This document shows, one piece after another, positions 1-6,116 of a stretch of 26,942 nucleotides of DNA. A program made the translations under genes and the position numbers. The notes below the pieces were generated by a model. The model was not told the DNA's origin. It made no database searches and was given only the letters and a program-made list of their open reading frames with translations. Every line of letters begins with the position of its first letter. The stretch's first letter is position 1. The stretch is from a virus: the IMG/VR virus record IMGVR_UViG_3300035698_017976, positions 1 to 26,942 of that record; one strand, given 5' to 3'.

Positions 1-208
1 CAATGTCAGTCATTCTTTGAACAATGACTATGTGGGCCCACTCTACTAGCTTCCAATCCCAGCCAAAGTTGACTACAACGTCAGCCAGGTCTTGTCTCTT
101 AATCTCATTAGCAGGAACTAACATGCGATAGAATCCACACCCTTTATTATCTCTTGGTATGAATAGTAATTTAAGTCTATTTGGTTTGTTTACCTTTGGT
201 TCTGCCAT
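1..208 (-). CDS. Glycosyltransferase-like protein, N-terminal part (runs off the left edge)
   Basis: This is the first 69 residues of a gene that continues beyond the window. The ATG at 208 follows a very strong Shine-Dalgarno (GGAAGGAGG, 5 nt spacing) and lies inside the last codons of the GT4 gene, giving a 32-bp overlap. After a basic start, the protein shows a beta-strand LKLLFIP, then GCGFYRMLVPANEI, and later HIVIVQRM. A hydrophobic strand, a G-x-x-YR-x-x-x-P patch and a D/H-IVIVQR strand is the usual opening of GT-B (GT4-like) glycosyltransferases in phages and surface-sugar loci. The nucleotide-sugar site is outside the window, so the family call is an inference from the N-terminal pattern alone. 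Confidence 0.6.
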   Translation of the reverse strand, partial: MAEPKVNKPNRLKLLFIPRDNKGCGFYRMLVPANEIKRQDLADVVVNFGWDWKLVEWAHIVIVQRMTDI

Positions 209-1235
209 GAGACCTCCTTCCTTTTAAAACTGACTCTAAAACTTTAGTTGATGATTCCCAGCTAAGCTTTTTCGCTGTTACCAATCCATTCCTTGTGAGC
301 TCTTCTCTTTTAGTTTTGCTCTTCATTAATGACTTTAATTCTTTGGCCAGCTGCTTGTAATCACCTGCTTTTACTATAACAGAGTTTTTGTCGTCACAGA
401 ACATTTTAGTTCCTGACGTCTCTGTAGTAAGCACTGCACAGCCACAAGCCATAGCCCAAGCTTGAATCTCTGCAATACCATCCTCAGAATAAGCTCTTAC
501 GAGAATATCTGCTGAGGATAAAATTTTTCGTACACTCTCGTAATCTGGATTCTTCCAGTGTTTATCTGATTTAAGAGGGGCTGGACTGTTACTCACACTC
601 CACAATTCAAAATCATGGTGTAAGAAGTCTGATAATGCTCTATTGATAGTTTGGATGCCTTTCCATGGAGCCTGTGAGCCCTCAACGACTATTCTGAGCT
701 TATTACCCTTAGGAATACCTAAATCTGGAAAAATTAGCTTAGAATTGACCCCAATAGGTATCACATCTGCTTTTTGGTGGAACTGTTTCAACATTGCTGC
801 TAAATCATCATTAGATGTGATGTAGCGCATTTTTAGGTTATAAGATGCCTCCAGATACTTTCTCTGTACATCCCTTTCTATGGCAATTCTGTCATCATCC
901 AATCCTTTGTATTTTGCCTTAAACAACTTTTTTGGATAAAAGCTAAATTCCTCGTTAATGAGTAAATAGAACTTCTTAGCTTGAGTATCCAGGTCATTGA
1001 TATAGAAAGCACAAACTGCATTCATAGCAACAATTGCATCTGCAGTTTCAAAGTCTTTCATGGATTCTTGGAGTTTCTGAGGTATTACTTGAAGGGGGTA
1101 TAAATCAACACTCACCAGTTCATCTAGTGAGGTTATGCGGACATCATGACCAAGCTCGGCCAATCTATCAGCCTGTTCGTATATTACTGTTGCGCCACTA
1201 ACCCTTAAATTGGGCAATACATATATTACTTTCAT
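177..1235 (-). CDS. GT4-family glycosyltransferase (GT-B fold)
   Basis: Likely a retaining glycosyltransferase that moves a sugar from a nucleotide-sugar donor to a glycan or protein acceptor in the cytoplasm. The 352-aa length fits the family. The N-terminus reads MKVIYVLPNL, then SGA and a helix with LAELGHDV, the standard GT4 acceptor-domain opening. The C-terminal donor domain has VVEGSQAPWKGI and, near residues 250-270, AYSEDGIAEIQAWAMACG. That last region aligns with the E-x7-E block, but the second Glu before AMACG appears to be Trp, so the catalytic motif is atypical. The tail is basic (GRRSHGRTKGK). It lies downstream of the small virion-like genes and overlaps the next glycosyltransferase, so sugar genes flank the capsid unit on both sides. 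Confidence 0.85.
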   Translation of the reverse strand: MKVIYVLPNLRVSGATVIYEQADRLAELGHDVRITSLDELVSVDLYPLQVIPQKLQESMKDFETADAIVAMNAVCAFYINDLDTQAKKFYLLINEEFSFYPKKLFKAKYKGLDDDRIAIERDVQRKYLEASYNLKMRYITSNDDLAAMLKQFHQKADVIPIGVNSKLIFPDLGIPKGNKLRIVVEGSQAPWKGIQTINRALSDFLHHDFELWSVSNSPAPLKSDKHWKNPDYESVRKILSSADILVRAYSEDGIAEIQAWAMACGCAVLTTETSGTKMFCDDKNSVIVKAGDYKQLAKELKSLMKSKTKREELTRNGLVTAKKLSWESSTKVLESVLKGRRSHGRTKGKQTK

Positions 1236-1269
1236 ACATACTTTTCCTTTAACTATTTTTAGTCTAACT

Positions 1270-1560
1270 TTAATACATTACCATGATGTGGGCGAACCCA
1301 GAACCACCAGTGGCATTATAAAGAGCTATTCTATCGATTCCTGTCCCGACAGAGAACTCGTATTCTGTATTGGCTATCATCAAATAATCGTCTGCATCTG
1401 CATCGGTGTCTTTTGATTTAGCTGTTAACAGGACATACATATTCACTGTAGGAGTAATCTTGATTAGCTTCTCTGACCTAACAATAGAATCAAGGTCTTG
1501 GTCAACGGCTGTAGTTCCTGCTACAGTCTTTTTGATATTATGAGCGTTTCCGTAAATCAT
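1270..1560 (-). CDS. Small phage protein, possible virion or capsid decoration protein
   Basis: A 96-aa protein of no recognised family. It looks beta-rich: alternating hydrophobic stretches (KLIKITPTVNMYVLLTA, DYLMIANTEYEFSV, DRIALYNATG) separated by acidic and glycine turns, with no signal peptide or membrane helix. Small beta-rich proteins with an 'IANTEY-F--G--DRIALYN' style C-terminal half are often annotated as structural proteins just downstream of phage capsid genes. The position two genes after the major capsid protein agrees with that. The RBS AGGA lies 9 nt before the ATG. It is probably cotranscribed with the zinc-finger gene from the promoter at 2068-2096. The structural role is an inference from shape and position. 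Confidence 0.6.
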   Translation of the reverse strand: MIYGNAHNIKKTVAGTTAVDQDLDSIVRSEKLIKITPTVNMYVLLTAKSKDTDADADDYLMIANTEYEFSVGTGIDRIALYNATGGSGFAHIMVMY

Positions 1561-1587
1561 AGTTTGTTTTTCCTAAAATTACTAACT

Positions 1588-2037
1588 TTATTTTTTAGCC
1601 TTTTTAATAACCTTTTTGGTAACCTCTTTGGTAACCTTTTTTGGCTTAGGCTTAGCTGGGTACATTTCAGCGAATTTCTCAGGGTGGTTGTACCTGATAT
1701 GTGCTGTTAATCCAGCCTTAGATTTTATATCTTCCTTCCCGCAAATCTCACATACTAAACCTTCAGCTTGAGTCTTAGAGCTCTTAACAGCACTTTTAAC
1801 TGATTTGGGAGCATCTTTGTCTACAGCTCTGTTTATGTGAAATTCATTAGGCTGTTGCTTTACCAGTAATTTGGCATATTTGAGGGGTATGGCAGCCTCG
1901 AAATCTTCGAAGACATAGCTTCTGGAGATTTCTCTCTCGTCTGTGATTTCCCCATGCCTTACTTCAGCAACGTTAATGATTACAGGAACAGACTCGTTGT
2001 TAATTGTTTTACTTCTGACTATTACTAAATCTTTCAT
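1588..2037 (-). CDS. C2H2 zinc-finger protein with lysine-rich tail
   Basis: 149 aa. Residues 1-70 form an unrecognised domain beginning MKDLVIVRSK. Residues 94-122 contain one classic zinc finger: C96-x2-C99, then a helix ending in H113-x4-H118. The last 25 residues are almost all Lys, Pro, Val and Thr in a short repeat of about four residues (VTKEVTKKVIKKAKK), matched by a 12-nt tandem repeat in the DNA. The finger and basic tail suggest binding to nucleic acid or to an acidic protein such as the scaffold. The ATG at 2037 has a strong AAGGAGG RBS and its own sigma70-like promoter directly after the capsid terminator. Function unknown. Confidence 0.8.
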   Translation of the reverse strand: MKDLVIVRSKTINNESVPVIINVAEVRHGEITDEREISRSYVFEDFEAAIPLKYAKLLVKQQPNEFHINRAVDKDAPKSVKSAVKSSKTQAEGLVCEICGKEDIKSKAGLTAHIRYNHPEKFAEMYPAKPKPKKVTKEVTKKVIKKAKK

Positions 2038-2067
2038 AATTCCTCCTTACTAATACTAACATTCTTA

Positions 2068-2096
2068 ATTATACATGAACAGTATAACACTCTCAA
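2068..2096 (-). promoter_or_regulatory. Sigma70-like promoter for the zinc-finger/96-aa/GT genes
   Basis: Read on the minus strand: -35 TTGAGA (2096-2091; 5 of 6 consensus bases), a 17-nt spacer, then a perfect -10 TATAAT (2073-2068). The predicted start near 2061 gives a leader of about 24 nt before the AAGGAGG RBS of the gene at 2037. The -35 box overlaps the U-tract of the capsid terminator, so one transcript ends where the next begins. Confidence 0.7.
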
Positions 2097-2126
2097 AAGG
2101 GGGAAGGCAAACAATGCCATTCCCCC
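2095..2126 (-). terminator. Intrinsic terminator after the major capsid gene
   Basis: On the minus strand: stem GGGGGAA/TTCCCCC, a one-base bulge, inner stem GGCA/TGCC and a 5-nt loop, followed by TTTT. The stem is 2099-2126 and the T-tract 2098-2095. It sits 39 bp beyond the stop codon of the capsid gene. The G+C-rich stem stands out against the AT-rich surroundings. The T-tract is short (4), so some readthrough is possible. Confidence 0.75.
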
Positions 2127-2164
2127 GATAGAGTCTTTTACTAATAACGGTTTTTTTAATGAGT

Positions 2165-3178
2165 TTAACCTAGATTCTTTACCACCGCTTGCCACTGAGG
2201 GACACGTACTTCCAACACGATGTTCCAGACCACTGTTTGTGTTTCAGCGAGGTCTAGACCACGATAGGTTGGTAGACGATACATAGGCTCAGTTTGTGCT
2301 AATGCGATTTCATTCATGTCTACGATGAACGCATCTGTGTTAGGAGTGTTTGGTGAGTTAGCCGCTATCAAGAATGGGTCGAGGATAACCTCGATTGGTC
2401 CCGCCCAAGACATATAGCGAGCTACATTGTAGCCAAACGTCATCCCAGCACCTGGGTCGTTATAAACGACTTTGTTAGCCCAGAGAGCTGCGAAATCCCT
2501 CAAGTCTTTGGCTCCCATATACATGGTCGTAGGAGTTCCACCGTTGTCAACAATCGCTTGGATAGCGTTGTCAATGTAGGTCTGGGAAATAGGATTCCCA
2601 CCTGCATTTACGGTATTGGACCCTCCTGCGTAATCAGCGATAAGCTTATACAGGCCAGAGAAATCATTGGTGGATGTCCCATCATGATTCCCGTAGTAGA
2701 TTTTCTTCTCTACGTCGTGGAGAATTTTGCGCATTCCTTTTTCCAAATGAAGATTCATTAGGTCAAAGTAGTCACTTGCCGCCCACTGTGCTAAATCACA
2801 GACTTTTACGCTTGTGGCGTATGTCTTAATTTGTGCACTGTAGCGAGTGATTGTTGCATCATTTTCGACAGGTGTTCCACATTCGGCGACTGCTGTGTCA
2901 TTAGAACCGAGTGCTGTAACCATGTCCCACTCATGTGTTTTACCATTTGCTTTGACCTTGGCTACTCTGTCCAAGAACGGAGTGTTCCTGCGAGTGATAT
3001 CCCCAATTTGGGTATCCAAGTGTTCCCTCTGTGCAAACGCACCTGAGGTAGTCGTGTAAATGGCGTCTTTCATGAGCATTGCTGCTGCTTCGTCCACGCC
3101 CTGCTCTAGCTTAGCGGATTTCTCCAATAGGGATGCGGCTTCTAATAAGGTCTTTCTCAATTCTTTTCTAGTATCCAT
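2165..3178 (-). CDS. Major capsid protein (HK97 fold, SU10/DUF5309-like)
   Basis: The main shell protein, likely 337 aa. I chose the ATG at 3178, which has the RBS AAGGAAAGG about 8 nt upstream; a TTG nine codons earlier has none. The N-terminal 40 residues are helical and charged (a delta-like arm), followed by TTSGAFAQREHLDTQIGDIT and TPFLDRVAKVKANG. That 'TP-F' stretch is typical of HK97-fold capsid proteins of the SU10/DUF5309 group. The C-terminus (IEVILDPFL, FIVDMNEIALAQTEPMYRLP, AETQTVVWNIVLEVRVP) matches the usual P-domain ending. It directly follows the protease/scaffold gene, as in most tailed phages, and is closed by a terminator. The first codons (ATGGATACTA) match those of the internal scaffold start. 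Confidence 0.9.
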   Translation of the reverse strand: MDTRKELRKTLLEAASLLEKSAKLEQGVDEAAAMLMKDAIYTTTSGAFAQREHLDTQIGDITRRNTPFLDRVAKVKANGKTHEWDMVTALGSNDTAVAECGTPVENDATITRYSAQIKTYATSVKVCDLAQWAASDYFDLMNLHLEKGMRKILHDVEKKIYYGNHDGTSTNDFSGLYKLIADYAGGSNTVNAGGNPISQTYIDNAIQAIVDNGGTPTTMYMGAKDLRDFAALWANKVVYNDPGAGMTFGYNVARYMSWAGPIEVILDPFLIAANSPNTPNTDAFIVDMNEIALAQTEPMYRLPTYRGLDLAETQTVVWNIVLEVRVPQWQAVVKNLG

Positions 3179-3227
3179 ATTTTTAGCCTTTCCTTGCTTG
3201 AGCAATTAATAATAACTTAAACTTTTA

Positions 3228-3980
3228 CTATGACTGTTGAATTTTGGAAGCGTACTCGGCACGTGTCTTTTGAATCATGCTGAAGAGAGCTGGGTCATTC
3301 GCATGAGTTTTCTTTAACTCAGCGATTTTTTCATCCCTCTCTTTCTTCAAAGCTTTGGCATCGACTTCTTCAGAGTCGTCATCGCCAATGGCCTTTTTGA
3401 CTTCAATAGTTTTGCGGTCTGCTGGTTGAGATTCAATATCCTCAATTCTACCCACAAGGGCTTCGTTGGCTTTCACCATCTTTTTGAGAGATTTTGATAA
3501 CTCATGGACAGTCTTTAACAACTGACCATCTTCAGCTTTATCGGATTTATCTTTGGATTTCCCTTCATCAGATTTGTCTTCGTCAGACCCTTCTGAATCA
3601 GCATCCTCAGCATCCTCTTCGCTTTCGTCCGTAGCTTCTTCCTTCCCCGAATCATCTTCCGATTCATCTTTTTCAGTATCAGAGTCCTCAGCGTCAGCTT
3701 CGTCTTCATCGTCACTTGCCTTATCATCCTCTGCTTTGGCGTCATCATCCTCAGATTTCTCTGCGGACTCGTCCTTGGCTTCATCGGATTTATCGGCGTC
3801 AGTGTCTTTGTCGTCCTTAGCTTCTTCTTTGGAATCGTCTTCTACTTTAGACTCATCGTCGGATGACTCATTCTCTGGTGCTGCTGAAGCTTCATCCTTT
3901 TCGTCTTCGGGTTTGACGTCGGCGTCGGCCTTTTTTTTGGCCTCTTCAGCTTCCAGTGAGACATCTTTTTTAGTATCCAT
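3228..3980 (-). CDS. Nested scaffold protein from internal in-frame start (putative)
   Basis: Within the protease/scaffold gene, Met246 (ATG at 3980) is preceded by AAAGGA with 8 nt spacing. It falls exactly where the protease part ends and the acidic scaffold begins. Translation would give a 250-aa protein lacking the protease. The first codons, ATGGATACTAAAAAAGA, closely match the true start of the capsid gene (ATGGATACTAGAAAAGA), which supports a real initiation region. Lambda C/Nu3 and several other phages express scaffold this way. Expression here is inferred. Confidence 0.5.
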   Translation of the reverse strand: MDTKKDVSLEAEEAKKKADADVKPEDEKDEASAAPENESSDDESKVEDDSKEEAKDDKDTDADKSDEAKDESAEKSEDDDAKAEDDKASDDEDEADAEDSDTEKDESEDDSGKEEATDESEEDAEDADSEGSDEDKSDEGKSKDKSDKAEDGQLLKTVHELSKSLKKMVKANEALVGRIEDIESQPADRKTIEVKKAIGDDDSEEVDAKALKKERDEKIAELKKTHANDPALFSMIQKTRAEYASKIQQS

Positions 3981-4715
3981 AGGAAGATTCCTTTCTACTA
4001 ATTTTAACTGGTCCTCATTCAGATAAGATAAACCTGTAAAGGTTAACTCTAGAAGCAGGTCTGCCTCCATGTTTTGAATGTTTCGAACTATTTGATGAGC
4101 TAGTTCTTTCAATTTTTGCTCTTTATTTAATTTAGCAGGAACTCTCTTTTTGACTTGTTTGAGATTTTCCTCGCTAGTTTCTATTGATTTCGAAATCACA
4201 GAAACCCATGCTTTTGGATAGGCTGGTCGTGAAGTTACCGCAATGTGGTCTAATTCGATGTCTTTGTAGACACGAACCCATGTCGGCTTATCACCACTTT
4301 CATCCTTTTCCATTTCGTACTCTTTAACGTAACCACCAATTGAAAGCCCGAGCTTCTTATTGAGGTCTGTCAAAGCATACCACAAATCGTTAGATTTGCT
4401 CATTTCGTTCAATCTCGCTTTTATTCTTAAATCATCTTTTTTTGTTACTTCTAATTTTACTAATTCTCCTAATTCGCTTTGCCATGAAGTATTGTGTTCA
4501 TCGTTAAGGTTGATAACATGGAGCTTTAGAGAGTCTGCCATAGACTGAATGGCCGAGGGCGCCATTCTATCACCATGTAGGTCTTTCTCCGTGCCAGATG
4601 CTAAGCCTTCAACAAATCTCACTTCTTTTTCATTACCATCTTTATCCTTATGGATTTCGACGTATGTCTTGATGATAGGCAGAGAAATTTTGAATCTTTG
4701 TGTTTTATTATCCAT
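3228..4715 (-). CDS. Prohead maturation protease fused to acidic scaffold domain
   Basis: 495 aa, two parts. Residues 32-175 form a herpes/HK97-type capsid maturation protease: FVEGLASGTEKDLHGD, then H74 in LNDEHNTS, S125 in LGLSIGG and H157 in ELDHIAVTSRPAYP, matching the expected His-Ser-His catalytic set. Residues about 250-400 are extremely rich in Asp, Glu, Ser and Lys, and the last 90 residues (LKTVHELSKSLKKMVKANEAL...) are helical and scaffold-like. The likely role is to nucleate prohead assembly and then digest itself and the capsid arm. It sits between a 101-aa unknown and the capsid gene. An in-frame internal start at Met246 may produce the scaffold separately, as lambda C/Nu3 does. 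Confidence 0.9.
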   Translation of the reverse strand: MDNKTQRFKISLPIIKTYVEIHKDKDGNEKEVRFVEGLASGTEKDLHGDRMAPSAIQSMADSLKLHVINLNDEHNTSWQSELGELVKLEVTKKDDLRIKARLNEMSKSNDLWYALTDLNKKLGLSIGGYVKEYEMEKDESGDKPTWVRVYKDIELDHIAVTSRPAYPKAWVSVISKSIETSEENLKQVKKRVPAKLNKEQKLKELAHQIVRNIQNMEADLLLELTFTGLSYLNEDQLKLVERNLPMDTKKDVSLEAEEAKKKADADVKPEDEKDEASAAPENESSDDESKVEDDSKEEAKDDKDTDADKSDEAKDESAEKSEDDDAKAEDDKASDDEDEADAEDSDTEKDESEDDSGKEEATDESEEDAEDADSEGSDEDKSDEGKSKDKSDKAEDGQLLKTVHELSKSLKKMVKANEALVGRIEDIESQPADRKTIEVKKAIGDDDSEEVDAKALKKERDEKIAELKKTHANDPALFSMIQKTRAEYASKIQQS

Positions 4716-4716
4716 A

Positions 4717-5022
4717 TTATTTTCTTTCCTCTCCTAATAGAAATAACTCTTTATATTTTTCAGGGTCGTAGATTTTGAAAGGTTGAAAATCAAACCTTCC
4801 CTCCTTCCCTGAACACCAGTCTTCAAGTTTCATAAATGGCGGTATAGTTTTGCTGTCCTTAGGACACCAAGTGATGTTCTTAGCGGTCATTGCCAAAAAT
4901 GCTTTTCCATCTTTGTCATCGACCTCTGTTACAAACCGTTTTTTAAACTTATACGCCTTGTAGGTATGCTTACCTAGCAAACTTAATGTTGCGTAGTAGC
5001 CACAATTATAAATTAGGTACAT
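4717..5022 (-). CDS. Unrecognised 101-aa protein at the head of the capsid unit
   Basis: A small protein of mixed composition starting MYLIYNCGYY, with an aromatic/basic patch (KHTYKAYKFKKRF) and an acidic C-terminus (YDPEKYKELFLLGEERK). It has three scattered cysteines but no paired Cys motif, and no membrane helix or signal peptide. It is the first gene after the promoter and hairpin at 5037-5140, and its stop is 1 bp from the protease start, so it is probably coexpressed with the head proteins. The RBS is weak (AGAG), and no better downstream Met exists before residue 45. It could be a head accessory protein; that is a guess from position. Confidence 0.65.
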   Translation of the reverse strand: MYLIYNCGYYATLSLLGKHTYKAYKFKKRFVTEVDDKDGKAFLAMTAKNITWCPKDSKTIPPFMKLEDWCSGKEGRFDFQPFKIYDPEKYKELFLLGEERK

Positions 5023-5036
5023 ACTCTAACTCTACC

Positions 5037-5088
5037 AAAAAAGAGCTCCTAACACGAGCCTAAGAAATTAGACTCTTCTGGAACTCTT
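5037..5088 (-). terminator. Hairpin plus U-tract between capsid promoter and first gene (possible attenuator)
   Basis: In the minus-strand RNA, an outer 9-bp stem AAGAGUUCC/GGAGCUCUU (one G-U) encloses an inner 8-bp stem GAGUCUAA/UUAGGCUC (one G-U) with a UUUC tetraloop. The outer stem runs directly into a U-tract (six U counting the last two stem bases). The stems are 5041-5049 with 5080-5088, and 5056-5063 with 5068-5075. It starts about 16 nt after the predicted start site of the promoter at 5111-5140. It could terminate upstream transcripts, attenuate the capsid transcript, or be an RNA processing site. Confidence 0.7.
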
Positions 5089-5110
5089 AACTGAAACTTA
5101 GACTAAAACA

Positions 5111-5140
5111 AGTATATTAAAGCTATACTCTACTTGTCAA
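5111..5140 (-). promoter_or_regulatory. Consensus sigma70-like promoter of the capsid unit
   Basis: Minus strand: a perfect -35 TTGACA (5140-5135), an 18-nt spacer and -10 TATACT (5116-5111; 5 of 6 bases). The start site is predicted near 5104. It lies in the only gap over 110 bp in the window, upstream of the capsid genes, consistent with separate and strong expression of head proteins. Confidence 0.7.
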
Positions 5141-5144
5141 ATAT

Positions 5145-5158
5145 AACAATACATTGTT
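5145..5158. promoter_or_regulatory. 14-bp palindrome just upstream of the capsid -35 box (possible operator)
   Basis: AACAATACATTGTT is a perfect inverted repeat (6-bp arms, 2-bp centre) ending 4 bp upstream of the -35 hexamer at 5135-5140. The position suits an activator or repressor site. AT-rich DNA produces such palindromes by chance, so confidence is low. Confidence 0.3.
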
Positions 5159-5176
5159 TCAACTCTTAATTCAACT

Positions 5177-5422
5177 CTAGACGATTGTGTCCTTCACTTT
5201 TTTATTCACTTTTTTAATTGTTACGCCCATTTTTACACTCTTCACTGTTTCCTTGATTTTATCAGATTTATTTTTAGCTTGTTTCTCACTATCTACAATC
5301 GCTATGTTGCCAGAACCACAATTAGGACAAGGGCTAATGCTTTGTTTGACAAAGGCTGGGCTATCCGCAGGTCTGTATGAGTGTCCGCATTTTTCGCAGA
5401 CATGGTGTTTTGTAGTAAACAT
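5177..5422 (-). CDS. Small zinc-ribbon protein
   Basis: 81 aa. The N-terminal half is a zinc ribbon: C9-x2-C12 (VCEKCGHSY) and C32-x2-C35 (PCPNCGSG). The C-terminal half is a lysine-rich helix (KNKSDKIKETVKSVKMG...). This resembles short rubredoxin- or FmdB-like ribbons frequent in phages, with an added basic tail suited to nucleic-acid contact. The RBS TTAGGAGGTGAACT is near perfect. It is the last gene of the long glycan transcript, just upstream of the capsid promoter, and follows a GT2 gene by 10 bp. Function unknown; a regulatory role at the neighbouring promoter is only a suggestion. Confidence 0.75.
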   Translation of the reverse strand: MFTTKHHVCEKCGHSYRPADSPAFVKQSISPCPNCGSGNIAIVDSEKQAKNKSDKIKETVKSVKMGVTIKKVNKKVKDTIV

Positions 5423-5432
5423 AGTTCACCTC

Positions 5433-6113
5433 CTAAAATACTTTAGAGCGCTCTACTTTGCGTTTTTCGAAATATCCAGGATACTTTTCGAGTTGTCCCG
5501 CAGTAGACTCTATGTGTTTTATTATAACATTTTCTCTATAACCAAACTTATAGCCAGCTATTTCAAGCTTTGAACAGAATGATTTATCCCCGCCTGCATG
5601 TTTTGGTTTAGGGAACTCCCAGCCACCAGAGTCTTCATCCCACGCACGCCTGTGGCCAATCATACAAATTCCGCCGATAAATGGCGTCAGACCAATCCCC
5701 AATTCTTTAATAGTGGTGTATCTTTGGACTCCACCCCTATTATCTATCAATCCTTTAACGTAAGGGGAAATCAGAGATTTAGGAGCTAGGACCTTAATCA
5801 TCTTCTCCAGCCAGCCATCAGTTTCTATTTCTACATCGTTGTCTATTTTGACGATGATGTCATAATCTTTGCCTATTTTATCAATAATAAAGTTGACTCC
5901 TCGATTAATCCCTATGTTCGTCTTTAATGGGTAGACGTATATCTTCCCTTGTTTATGAGGGAACCCTTGGAGCCATTCAACTGTTCCATCTTTACTTCCC
6001 TGGTCAAGTACAAAGTGGTCATAGGGGATTTTAGTCTTTTTATTGAGACTTTTAAATGTTTGCTGGGTATATTCCAGCCTATCTTTAGTTAAAGTAAATA
6101 ATGCTATTTTCAT
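5433..6113 (-). CDS. GT2-family glycosyltransferase (GT-A fold)
   Basis: 226 aa. The start MKIALFTLTKDRLEYTQQTF is the usual GT2 opening (strand, then a helix that would contact the nucleotide). FVLDQGSKDGTVEWL aligns with the family 'D-GS-DGT' segment. IVKIDNDVEIETDGWLEKM carries the metal-binding D-x-D (DND, 91-93). NIGINRGVNFIIDK matches the 'N-G---G-N' helix. It would transfer a sugar from a nucleotide donor in the cytoplasm; donor and acceptor cannot be told. It follows another GT2 gene by 3 bp. Its last codons contain a 12-bp perfect palindrome (TAGAGCGCTCTA), probably chance. Confidence 0.85.
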   Translation of the reverse strand: MKIALFTLTKDRLEYTQQTFKSLNKKTKIPYDHFVLDQGSKDGTVEWLQGFPHKQGKIYVYPLKTNIGINRGVNFIIDKIGKDYDIIVKIDNDVEIETDGWLEKMIKVLAPKSLISPYVKGLIDNRGGVQRYTTIKELGIGLTPFIGGICMIGHRRAWDEDSGGWEFPKPKHAGGDKSFCSKLEIAGYKFGYRENVIIKHIESTAGQLEKYPGYFEKRKVERSKVF

Positions 6114-6116
6114 TGG

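Noticed and set aside
1606-1642. 12-bp tandem repeat resembling a small satellite
   Set aside because: It simply encodes the repeated Lys/Val/Thr tail of the zinc-finger protein.
3179-3205. Upstream TTG start for the capsid protein
   Set aside because: No RBS before it; the ATG at 3178 has AAGGAAAGG at good spacing and the codons match the scaffold start.
3553-4026. 157-aa serine-rich open frame on the plus strand
   Set aside because: It is the antisense of the Asp/Glu/Ser-rich scaffold region (GAx/TCx codons read backwards); no RBS, and no other plus-strand gene exists nearby.
5444-5455. 12-bp perfect palindrome TAGAGCGCTCTA
   Set aside because: Lies within the last codons of a GT gene, with no T-tract and no second copy found; probably chance.
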